This document shows positions 1-5,894 of a stretch of 7,246 nucleotides of DNA, piece after piece. Position numbers and translations under genes: made by a program. The stretch is taken from positions 1-7,246 of the forward strand of contig SKQM01000102.1 in assembly GCA_007119005.1 (NCBI GenBank), in the 5' to 3' direction. Positions within the stretch are counted from its first letter, which is position 1. The number at the start of each line of letters is the position of its first letter. The notes below the pieces were generated by a model. That model had not been told where the DNA came from. It made no database searches and worked only from the letters and a program-made list of their open reading frames with translations. The stretch comes from Thioalkalivibrio sp. (GTDB taxonomy: Bacteria > Pseudomonadota > Gammaproteobacteria > Ectothiorhodospirales > Ectothiorhodospiraceae).

Positions 1-823
1 TCTTGCGTTCGTCCGCGCGGGACAGGGCCATGATCAGCGGCCGGTCAGGCTTCTCCAGGAAACGGGTGATGCGCGGCCAGATCGGCGGCTTGTCCTGTCC
101 GCGCTTCGGGGGTCGGAATCGCGACAGGTCGGTCCCGGGCGGGATGACCACCATGCGCGACGGATGGTAGTTGTCGTAAGCCGCATACTGCTGGTCCACC
201 TCCTGCTGGGTGCTGGCGATCACCCGGTGCGCGTGAGCCAGCGCCTCCTCCTCGGCCTGGATGCGCAGGGAGATGTTGTAGCGGCTCTCGATGTCGGCCT
301 CCTTCATGCCGTTGGCGAGCAGCCTCTCCCGCTTCACGCGCCCGAGGGAGTGGCCGGTCTGCAGCATCGGCACCCCCAGCAGGTTGGAGAGGCGCGTCGC
401 GACGTAACCCGAATCGGCGTAATGCCCGTGAATCACGTCCGGCCGCAGGCCGACGCGGCGGATGTGATCCAGCGCGTTGTCCGCGTAACAGTCGAGATGC
501 GGCCAGAGCCTCTCCTTGTGCAGGTAGCGGCGCGGGCCGCAGTCGATGCGCACGATCCGCGCACCGTCGCCGAGGTCCTCCTCGCGTTCGGCGTAGTCGT
601 TCGCGATGCGCATGTCCTCGATACGCCGGGTCAGCAGGTCCACACGGCCCACTTCGGGATGCCGTGCCAGTGCACGCGCGAGTTCCACCACGTACAGCGT
701 CTGCCCGCCGGTGTCGGCGTCCCGCCCCAGTTCCAGATTGTGCGCGCGGATCAGCCCGTGCACGCTGACCAGTACCAGGTAGAGGCCTTCCCCGGCACGC
801 GCCTTGCTTTGGGTCTTCTTCAT
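1..823 (-). CDS. sps: Sucrose-phosphate synthase (GT-B glycosyltransferase), N-terminal part, truncated by window edge
   Basis: This enzyme transfers glucose from a nucleotide sugar to fructose-6-phosphate to give sucrose-6-phosphate, in the cytoplasm; sucrose often serves as an osmolyte. The reading frame gives 274 residues and continues past the left edge. Visible motifs are SVHGLIRAHNLELGRDADTG at about 20-39 (followed by GQ), a CGPRRYLHKE block near 95-104, HGHYADSGY (132-140), TGHSLGR (156-162), SRYNI (180-184), IPPGTDL (227-233) and LIMALSRADERK (263-274). The LGRDADTGGQ and TGHSLGR forms match sucrose-phosphate synthase; sucrose synthase reads differently at the first site. Seen are the N-terminal GT-B domain and the start of the nucleotide-sugar-binding domain; whether a phosphatase domain follows is unknown. 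The ATG at 821-823 puts about 20 residues ahead of HGL, close to cyanobacterial homologues as I remember them. Its Shine-Dalgarno sequence is weak. The gene is transcribed divergently from msrB. The long antisense and shifted frames over it are shadows. Confidence 0.9.
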   Translation of the reverse strand, partial: MKKTQSKARAGEGLYLVLVSVHGLIRAHNLELGRDADTGGQTLYVVELARALARHPEVGRVDLLTRRIEDMRIANDYAEREEDLGDGARIVRIDCGPRRYLHKERLWPHLDCYADNALDHIRRVGLRPDVIHGHYADSGYVATRLSNLLGVPMLQTGHSLGRVKRERLLANGMKEADIESRYNISLRIQAEEEALAHAHRVIASTQQEVDQQYAAYDNYHPSRMVVIPPGTDLSRFRPPKRGQDKPPIWPRITRFLEKPDRPLIMALSRADERK

Positions 824-879
824 GCTTCTGAACCATACACAACCCGCCCCGCCGCGGCCAGACAAAGTCCCCGAAACCC

Positions 880-896
880 CGCCGGTCGAGCCGGCG
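880..896. repeat. Inverted repeat CGCCGG-TCGAG-CCGGCG
   Basis: A perfect 6-bp inverted repeat with a 5-base centre. In the sps transcript direction it could form a small hairpin in the leader about 57 bases before the start codon. GC-rich palindromes of this size are common by chance in such DNA, so a function is only possible. Confidence 0.4.
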
Positions 897-902
897 ATTG
901 CA

Positions 903-913
903 CCGGGTCCCGG
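903..913. repeat. Inverted repeat CCGGG-T-CCCGG
   Basis: A perfect 5-bp inverted repeat around a single T, seen directly. It lies in the divergent promoter region, upstream of the weak msrB promoter candidate. The one-base centre does not allow an RNA hairpin, so if functional it would be a protein-binding site. Chance occurrence is quite possible. Confidence 0.3.
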
Positions 914-933
914 GGGGGCATTTCCACATCCGG

Positions 934-945
934 CCTGCGCGCAGG
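934..945. repeat. 12-bp perfect palindrome CCTGCGCGCAGG
   Basis: A perfect 12-bp palindrome ending directly before the -10-like AATACT (946-951) and 38 bp upstream of the msrB start codon. The position would suit an operator for a dimeric regulator, but no known regulator's consensus was recognised. It could instead be chance in GC-rich DNA. Confidence 0.4.
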
Positions 946-972
946 AATACTGCAGTAACGGAATGCAAGCAC

Positions 973-978
973 AGGAGA
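973..978 (+). promoter_or_regulatory. Ribosome binding site of msrB (AGGAGA)
   Basis: AGGAGA is a strong Shine-Dalgarno match whose AGGAG core ends 5 bases before the ATG at 983. It fixes the msrB start against the overlapping frames in the same region. Confidence 0.8.
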
Positions 979-982
979 CCCC

Positions 983-1378
983 ATGTCCCGATCCGACGAG
1001 ATTTCCGATTCCGAACTGCGGCAGCGGCTGACGCCGGAGCAGTACCGCATCGCCCGCGAGGGCGGCACCGAACCGGCGTTCACCGGGGCCCTATACGCGC
1101 ACAAGGCACCGGGCCGCTATCGCTGCGTGGTCTGCGGCACCGAGCTGTTCCGCTCGTCCGACAAGTACGATTCCGGTTCCGGCTGGCCGAGCTATACGAC
1201 CCCTGCGGGTCCCGATGCAGTCAGCGAGCACCGGGACCTGAGTCACGGGATGATCCGCACGGAGGTGCGCTGCGGGCGCTGCCAGTCGCATCTGGGACAC
1301 GTGTTTCCGGATGGCCCGGCACCCACCGGCCTGCGCTACTGCATTAACTCGGCGGTGCTGGAATTCGAGCCGGACTGA
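983..1378 (+). CDS. msrB: Peptide-methionine (R)-S-oxide reductase MsrB, zinc type, no resolving cysteine
   Basis: MsrB reduces the R epimer of methionine sulfoxide in proteins back to methionine, repairing oxidative damage, normally with thioredoxin as reductant. The 131-residue protein has the usual length of a stand-alone MsrB and no signal peptide, so it is cytoplasmic. Two zinc-binding pairs are present, Cys48/Cys51 (CVVC) and Cys97/Cys100 (CGRC). Family motifs are GWPS (67-70), HLGHVFPDG (103-111) and the active-site RYCINS with the catalytic Cys at 120. The position 54 residues before it, where many family members carry the resolving cysteine in SGCGWPS, is serine here (Ser66, codon TCC at 1178-1180). 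The only cysteines are the four zinc ligands and Cys120, so the protein looks like a one-Cys MsrB. The start is supported by the AGGAGA site. Its 3' end overlaps the convergent pump gene by 35 bp, and no T-tract terminator follows it. Confidence 0.96.
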   Translation: MSRSDEISDSELRQRLTPEQYRIAREGGTEPAFTGALYAHKAPGRYRCVVCGTELFRSSDKYDSGSGWPSYTTPAGPDAVSEHRDLSHGMIRTEVRCGRCQSHLGHVFPDGPAPTGLRYCINSAVLEFEPD

Positions 1379-4300
1379 CGGCCCCTTCCCCCTCCCGATC
1401 GCGGTCGACATCGTCGATGCGGCCGTCGAGACCCTCGATGTGCCGGGTCGTGGCTTGCGGCGACTGCGTGCGGCGCGCGAGCAACGTGTAAGCGGCGGGG
1501 ATCACGAACAGCGTGAACAGCGTCGCGAACAGAACGCCGGAGAAGACTGCGACACCGATCACGAAACGGGTTTCCGAGCCCGGGCCGGTGGCCAGGATCA
1601 GCGGGATCGACCCCGCGACCGTGGTCAGCGCGGTCATCAGTACCGGGCGCAGCCGCATGCTGGACGCTTCCACCACCGCGCGGTTGAATTCCCGCCCGTG
1701 GTCGCGGAGCTGGTTCGCGAACTCGACGATCAGAATGCCGTTCTTCGCCGCCAGACCGATCAGCATCACCATGCCGATCTGGCTGTAGATGTTCAGCGTC
1801 TGCCCGGTGAAATAAAGCCCGAGCAGCGCGCCGACGATCGCGAGCGGAACCGTGAGCATGATCACGAACGGGTGCACGAAGCTCTCGAACTGCGCGGCCA
1901 GCACCAGGTACACCACCAGCAGCGCGAGCACGAACACGAACAGTACCGCCTGCGCCCCCTCGCGCAGGTCCAGAGACTCGCCCTTGTAGTCGATCCGCGC
2001 CTCGGGCGGCAGCACTTCGGCCGCCGCGGCATCCAGCTCCGCCAGCACCTGCCCAAGCGTGTAGCCCTCCTGCACTGCGGCGCTCAGCGTCACCGCCCGG
2101 GCACGGTTGTAGCGCTCCAAAGACCCGGCGCCGGCCACCTCCTCGTAGCTGATCAGGCTGGACAGCGGGATCAGCATGCCGCGGTCGGAGCGTACGTAGA
2201 GGTTCGAGATGTCCCCCGGCGTCTGGCGCTGGTCGGAACGTCCCTCGACGATCACGTCGTATTCCTCACCGCGATCGATGAAGGTGGTCACGCTGCGCCC
2301 GCCGAGCATCACGTCCAGCGTGCGACCGACGGTGCTCAGCGACACGCCGAGGTCGGCCGCCCGGTCCCGGTCGATGCGCACCGAAATCTGCGGCTGCGTC
2401 GGCTTGTAGTCCAGCTCGAGGCGCGCGAGCCCCGGGATCTCTTCCGCCCGCTCCAGCAGCGTCTCACCCCATTCCGCAAGTTCGTCGTAATCCGGTCCGG
2501 TGATCACGAACTGCACCGGCGGGCCGACGCGTCCGCCCGAGAGCCCCTGGCGCATGATCGCACGGGCGGTGATCCCGGGGATCTCCGCGAGCGAAGTGTT
2601 GATCTCGTCCATCACCTCCCAGGACGAGCGTTCGCGGTCGTCCCAGTGATGCATGATCACGATCACGAACCCGTTGTTGACGACCTCGGGGTTGCCGAAA
2701 CCACGGGGCGTGCGCACCATGATCCGGCGCACGTCACCCTCCTCGGTCATTGGCAGCAGCCGGCGTTCCACCTCCGCCATCCGCTCGCGCATGAATTCGA
2801 AGCTCGCCCCCTCCGGACCGGTGACCATGATGAAAAACGCGCCCCGGTCCTCGCGCGGCGCGAACTCCTCGGGAATCTCGGTCAGCAGCCACCAGGCGCC
2901 TCCGAGCGCCAGCAGCAGAATCGGCACCACGCCCCAGGCATGGGGGAGACTGCGCTGCAGCAGCCGGGCGTAGGCGCGTTCCACCGCGCCAAAGCCGCGG
3001 CTGATGAACCGCGCCATGCCGGTGTCATCGTCACCCTTGCGCATCAATCGCCCCGAGAGCACGGGCGCCAGGGTCAGGGCCACGATGCTCGAGAAGATCA
3101 CGGCAATCGCGATCGCCAGCGCGAACTCCGTGAACAGCCGTCCCACGGTGCCGCTGAGGAAGGCCAGCGGCACGAACACCGCCACCAGCACCGACGTGGT
3201 CGCGACGATCGCGAAGCCGACCTGTCGGGCACCACGGTAGGCCGCAAGCAGACCGGGTTCGCCGCGCTCGATGCGTCGGTGGATGTTCTCGAGCATCACG
3301 ATCGCGTCGTCGACCACGAGCCCGATCGCCAGCACCAGCGCCAGCAGCGTCAGCAGGTTCACCGAGAACCCGAGCAGGGCGATGCCGATGAACGCCGCGG
3401 TGATGGCGACCGGCACGGTCACGGCGGGGATCAGCGTCGCCCGCCAGCTGCCGAGGAACAGGTAGATCACCAGCACCACCGCGGCGGTGGCGATCGCCAG
3501 CGTGATGTAGACCTCGCGGATCGCACCCTCGATAAACACCGAGCTGTCGTAGGTCACGACCAGCGAGGTGCCCTCGGGCAACTGCTCCTGCAGATCCTGC
3601 GCGACCCGCTTCACCCCGGCGGCGACGTCGAGCACGTTGGCATTGGCCTGGCGGATGATACCGAGCCCGACCATGTCCTCGCCGTTGCCGCGGAACTCGG
3701 TCCGTTCGGAGTCCGAACCGAGGCGGACCTCGGCCACCTCGCCCAGCCGCACCAGGTGCTGGTTGTCCGCGCGGCGGATCACCAGGCTCCCGAAGTCCTC
3801 GACGGTGCGGTACATCCGGTCCACCCGCACCCGGAACTCGCGGTCCACCGAATCCACCCGTCCGGCCGGCAGCTCCACGTTCTCGCGGCGCAGCGCGTCC
3901 TCGATGTCGGCCACGGTCAGCTCGCGCGCCGCCAGCGCCTCCCGGTCCACCCAGATGCGCATCGCGTAGCGGCGCGCGCCGCCGAGGCGGATCAGCGCGA
4001 CTCCGTCGACCACGGACAGCCGGTCGACCAGGTAACGCCGCGCGTAGTCCGCGAGCTCCAGTCCATCCATCGTGGTACTGGAGAGGTTCAGCCAGAGAAT
4101 GGGATTCGCATCGGCGTCCGCCTTGGTCACCTGCGGGGGATCGGCCTCGTCCGGCAGGAACCGCACCACGCGCGAGACGGCCTCGCGGACGTCGTTCGCG
4201 GCGGCGTCGATGTCGCGGTTCAGGTTGAACTCGATGGTGATCGAGGAGCGACCGTCGCGGCTCGAGGACTGGACGTAGCGGATCCCCTCGATGCCCGCGA

Positions 4301-4511
4301 TCCGATCCTCCAGGCGCTGGGTGACTTCGCGCTCGATGATCTCGGCACTGGCGCCCGGGTAGTTGGTGGACACGGTGATCACCGGGGCGTCGATGTCCGG
4401 GTACTCGCGCAGCGGCAACTGCTGGTAGGCGATCAAGCCGAAGGTCACCAGCAGCAGATTGAACACCACCGCCAGCACCGGGCGGCGATTGGCGATGTCC
4501 GAGATGATCAT
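1344..4511 (-). CDS. RND multidrug efflux transporter, inner-membrane permease (AcrB/HAE1 family)
   Basis: This is the proton-driven pump of a tripartite efflux complex, taking hydrophobic or amphipathic compounds from the periplasm and inner-membrane leaflet. From the ATG at 4509-4511 it has 1055 residues, close to AcrB. Architecture: TM1 at about 11-30, a large periplasmic porter domain (31-330), TM2-TM6 (335-485), a link to TM7 (524-543), a second porter domain (545-850), TM8-TM12 (852-1011). The proton-relay pair Asp401-Asp402 sits in TM4 ([13 protein letters not shown]), the relay lysine is Lys923 in TM10 ([14 protein letters not shown]), and RLRPVLMT (953-960) lies before TM11. The early [11 protein letters not shown] and [13 protein letters not shown] motifs fit the HAE1 branch related to MexI/MexW. 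An upstream frame extension to 4679 is Arg/Gly/Pro-rich and overlaps the adaptor gene, so it was rejected. The start overlaps the adaptor stop as ATGA. A charged 40-odd-residue tail runs into msrB. Substrate cannot be told from sequence. Confidence 0.96.
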   Translation of the reverse strand: MIISDIANRRPVLAVVFNLLLVTFGLIAYQQLPLREYPDIDAPVITVSTNYPGASAEIIEREVTQRLEDRIAGIEGIRYVQSSSRDGRSSITIEFNLNRDIDAAANDVREAVSRVVRFLPDEADPPQVTKADADANPILWLNLSSTTMDGLELADYARRYLVDRLSVVDGVALIRLGGARRYAMRIWVDREALAARELTVADIEDALRRENVELPAGRVDSVDREFRVRVDRMYRTVEDFGSLVIRRADNQHLVRLGEVAEVRLGSDSERTEFRGNGEDMVGLGIIRQANANVLDVAAGVKRVAQDLQEQLPEGTSLVVTYDSSVFIEGAIREVYITLAIATAAVVLVIYLFLGSWRATLIPAVTVPVAITAAFIGIALLGFSVNLLTLLALVLAIGLVVDDAIVMLENIHRRIERGEPGLLAAYRGARQVGFAIVATTSVLVAVFVPLAFLSGTVGRLFTEFALAIAIAVIFSSIVALTLAPVLSGRLMRKGDDDTGMARFISRGFGAVERAYARLLQRSLPHAWGVVPILLLALGGAWWLLTEIPEEFAPREDRGAFFIMVTGPEGASFEFMRERMAEVERRLLPMTEEGDVRRIMVRTPRGFGNPEVVNNGFVIVIMHHWDDRERSSWEVMDEINTSLAEIPGITARAIMRQGLSGGRVGPPVQFVITGPDYDELAEWGETLLERAEEIPGLARLELDYKPTQPQISVRIDRDRAADLGVSLSTVGRTLDVMLGGRSVTTFIDRGEEYDVIVEGRSDQRQTPGDISNLYVRSDRGMLIPLSSLISYEEVAGAGSLERYNRARAVTLSAAVQEGYTLGQVLAELDAAAAEVLPPEARIDYKGESLDLREGAQAVLFVFVLALLVVYLVLAAQFESFVHPFVIMLTVPLAIVGALLGLYFTGQTLNIYSQIGMVMLIGLAAKNGILIVEFANQLRDHGREFNRAVVEASSMRLRPVLMTALTTVAGSIPLILATGPGSETRFVIGVAVFSGVLFATLFTLFVIPAAYTLLARRTQSPQATTRHIEGLDGRIDDVDRDREGEGAVSPARIPAPPS

Positions 4512-5611
4512 GCGGCGTCTCCGTCCAGGACGCGCACCTGAGTGCCTTCCCGCACCCTGAGGATGCCGTCGCTGACCACCCGATCGCCTTCGGTCAGGCC
4601 GTCGAGCACCTCGACCAGGCCCGGCTGACGCCGGCCGACGCTGATCTGCTGCCGGCGCACCTTGCCATCGCCGGCCCACACGAAGACGAAGTGGCGGTCC
4701 GCGGTTGCGATCACCGCGCCTTCCGGTACCGCCAGCCGGTCCGCCGGGTCGAGCGGGAGGCGCGTGGTCAGCAGCATGCCCGGACGCAGTTCGAGATCCA
4801 CGTTGTCGATCTCCGCCCGAACGGTCAGCGTGCGGGTCGCAATGTCCACCCGGGTGCTCACCGCAGTGACTTCGCCTTCGTAGACGCGGTCCCGGAACGC
4901 GACGCTGCGCGCCTCGATGGGCATTCCGGTCCGCACCGCACCGAGGAAGCGCTCGGGGATGGTGAAGTCGACCTTGATCAGCGAAATGTCATCCAGGTCC
5001 GCGATCGGCGTTCCCGGCGTGACCAGCGAGCCGGTGCTCACCTGGCGCAGCCCGAGGACCCCGGAGAAGGGCGCCCGGATCACGCGGTCCGACAGACGCG
5101 CATCCATCGCCGCCAACCGGGCCTCCGCCTCCTCGACGCGCGAGCGCTGCTGGTCGAGCTGCTGGCGCGGGACGATGCCATCGGCGACCAGGCCACGGAT
5201 GCGGTTCAGTTCCCGACGCTGCTCGGTCAGCGTCACCTGCGCCTCGCGCTGGTCAGCCACCTCCTCGGCGGAGGCCAGTCGCAACAACACCTGCCCGACG
5301 TCGACCTCATCCCCGTCCCGGAACGCGATCTCCGAGACATTTCCGGTTACGGTGGCGGTCAGAGTCACCGACTCGTTCGCCTGCGCGGTACCCAATGACT
5401 CCAGTATCGTTTCGAAACGCTGCGGCTCGACAGTTGCCAGACGCACCGGAACGCGACGGTCGACCGCGGTGTTGGCGGCGGGACTCGCGTTGCCCGCGCC
5501 ACGATCCTGAGCCGACCAGAACCAAAGCCCGCCGCCGGCGAGGATGGCGAGCACCAGCAGAGCGACGATCGCTTTCAACACGCGGATCCCGTCACAGACG
5601 CCGTGTGGCAT
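4508..5611 (-). CDS. RND efflux periplasmic adaptor subunit (membrane fusion protein, AcrA/MexA-like)
   Basis: The adaptor bridges the RND pump and an outer-membrane channel. From the ATG at 5609-5611 it has 367 residues. An N-terminal membrane anchor spans about 12-33 (AIVALLVLAILAGGGLWFW). There is no lipobox cysteine after it, so it is probably a membrane-anchored rather than lipidated adaptor. A lipoyl half-motif (TGNVSEIAFRDGDEVDVGQ, 89-107) is followed by a coiled-coil hairpin (about 115-175, rich in Glu, Gln and Arg), the second lipoyl half (IRAPFSGVLGLRQVSTGSLV, 178-197), then beta-barrel and membrane-proximal domains (VAGEV-like YEGEVTAVSTRVD, 244-256; LRPGM, 275-279; LTEGDRVVSDG, 339-349). 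The frame stays open to 5728, but that extension lacks family features. The ATG at 5611 has no good Shine-Dalgarno; GGAGG at 5638-5642 lies 26 bases away. A GTG at 5581, directly before the anchor, is a real alternative start. It is first in the two-gene operon; no outer-membrane channel gene is present. Confidence 0.93.
   Translation of the reverse strand: MPHGVCDGIRVLKAIVALLVLAILAGGGLWFWSAQDRGAGNASPAANTAVDRRVPVRLATVEPQRFETILESLGTAQANESVTLTATVTGNVSEIAFRDGDEVDVGQVLLRLASAEEVADQREAQVTLTEQRRELNRIRGLVADGIVPRQQLDQQRSRVEEAEARLAAMDARLSDRVIRAPFSGVLGLRQVSTGSLVTPGTPIADLDDISLIKVDFTIPERFLGAVRTGMPIEARSVAFRDRVYEGEVTAVSTRVDIATRTLTVRAEIDNVDLELRPGMLLTTRLPLDPADRLAVPEGAVIATADRHFVFVWAGDGKVRRQQISVGRRQPGLVEVLDGLTEGDRVVSDGILRVREGTQVRVLDGDAA
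4518..4522 (-). promoter_or_regulatory. Ribosome binding site of the RND pump (GGAGA)
   Basis: On the minus strand GGAGA lies inside the last codons of the adaptor gene and ends 6 bases before the pump ATG at 4511. It supports that start over the upstream extension. With the ATGA overlap it suggests coupled translation of adaptor and pump. Confidence 0.7.
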
Positions 5612-5739
5612 GACAGGCTTGGTGGCAAGATTTCGATCCTCCGGTGTTCGGGATGACGTTCTGGCTGCAGGGATCCGTGGGTGGGTCAGTCGCTGGATAA
5701 GGGCTTGCGTTCGGGAGCCACGCCCCACGTTGTGAAAGA

Positions 5740-5757
5740 CCGTTTAGCGGCCGTTTA
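5740..5757. promoter_or_regulatory. Direct repeat CCGTTTA-N4-CCGTTTA, candidate operator
   Basis: Two identical 7-bp copies (5740-5746 and 5751-5757) are separated by 4 bp, an 11-bp period of about one helical turn. On the minus strand they read TAAACGG twice, about 130 bp upstream of the adaptor ATG. The 7-4-7 geometry is that of sites for OmpR/PhoB-family response regulators, which control several RND pumps. The regulator link is inference: no such gene is in the window, and the 4-bp spacer is GC-rich, unlike the AT-rich spacer of a PhoB box. Confidence 0.45.
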
Positions 5758-5815
5758 ATTCCAAGCACGATCTGGTCGGACACTCCCTGGACCTCACCCC
5801 CGGCCCCATCACTCC

Positions 5816-5881
5816 GGGCATCCTGCCCTCCGCCCTTCGGGCCCGCCTCCGGCGGTTCCAAATCCGCTCCCGGCGGATTTG
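5816..5881 (-). repeat. Array of four tandem stem-loops with GGA/GAA loops, downstream of gshA
   Basis: Four perfect inverted repeats follow one another within 66 bp. They are 5859-5881 (9-bp stem CAAATCCGC, 5-base loop), 5843-5855 (5-bp stem, 3-base loop), 5832-5842 (4-bp stem, 3-base loop) and 5816-5828 (5-bp stem, 3-base loop). Read on the minus strand, the direction of gshA and the efflux operon, the loops are CGGGA, GGA, GAA and GGA, and the last hairpin contains CAGGATG. The first hairpin starts 13 bases after the gshA stop, so the array could act as a 3' stabiliser or a terminator, though no T-run follows. Alternatives are a dispersed REP-like repeat or a CsrA/RsmA-binding leader or sRNA. 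Its role is not established. Confidence 0.55.
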
Positions 5882-5894
5882 TCCCTTGGGGCTC

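Larger units (their letters stand above)
824..982. promoter_or_regulatory. Divergent intergenic region between sps and msrB
   Basis: These 159 bp must contain the promoters of two divergent genes. No strong sigma-70 promoter is visible for either. The best candidate for msrB is a weak pair, TTTCCA (921-926) and AATACT (946-951), with a long 19-bp spacer; I would not rely on it. The region holds three perfect short inverted repeats, listed separately, one of which lies inside that spacer. No small gene with a credible ribosome site was seen. Confidence 0.5.
5612..5894. other. Intergenic region between gshA and the efflux operon
   Basis: These 283 bp precede the adaptor gene and follow the gshA stop codon. 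They hold a row of four tight hairpins next to gshA (5816-5881) and a 7-4-7 direct repeat (5740-5757), both listed separately. The efflux operon promoter should lie here, but no convincing -35/-10 pair was found on the minus strand. Several frames stay open across it because of the high GC content; none resembles a protein. Confidence 0.6.

Noticed and set aside
45..968. A 307-residue minus-strand frame and plus-strand frames over 164-1031
   Set aside because: They are low-complexity Arg/Gly/Ala/Pro-rich shadows of the sucrose-phosphate synthase frame, which carries unmistakable family motifs and reaches the left edge.
1405..1417. Small hairpin TCGAC-ATC-GTCGA just after msrB, considered as a terminator
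   Set aside because: The stem is only 5 bp, no T-run follows on either strand, and it lies inside the pump coding region.
1311..4541. A 1076-residue open frame on the plus strand, antisense to almost the whole RND pump gene
   Set aside because: It is rich in His, Arg, Asp and Gln with no domain or membrane segment, as expected for the antisense of a high-GC gene with few stop-forming triplets. The minus-strand frame has full AcrB family motifs.
4512..4679. N-terminal extension of the RND pump to an upstream ATG
   Set aside because: The extra 56 residues are Arg/Gly/Pro-rich and overlap the adaptor gene. AcrB-type proteins begin with the short segment found at 4511, which has its own GGAGA ribosome site.
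5612..5728. N-terminal extension of the adaptor to an ATG at 5728
   Set aside because: The extra 39 residues resemble no adaptor N-terminus and would place the membrane anchor far from the start. The upstream ATG also crowds the putative regulatory repeat.
5859..5881. Classic Rho-independent terminator for gshA
   Set aside because: The 9-bp stem is good, but it is not followed by a T-tract on the minus strand, so it is reported only as part of the hairpin array.
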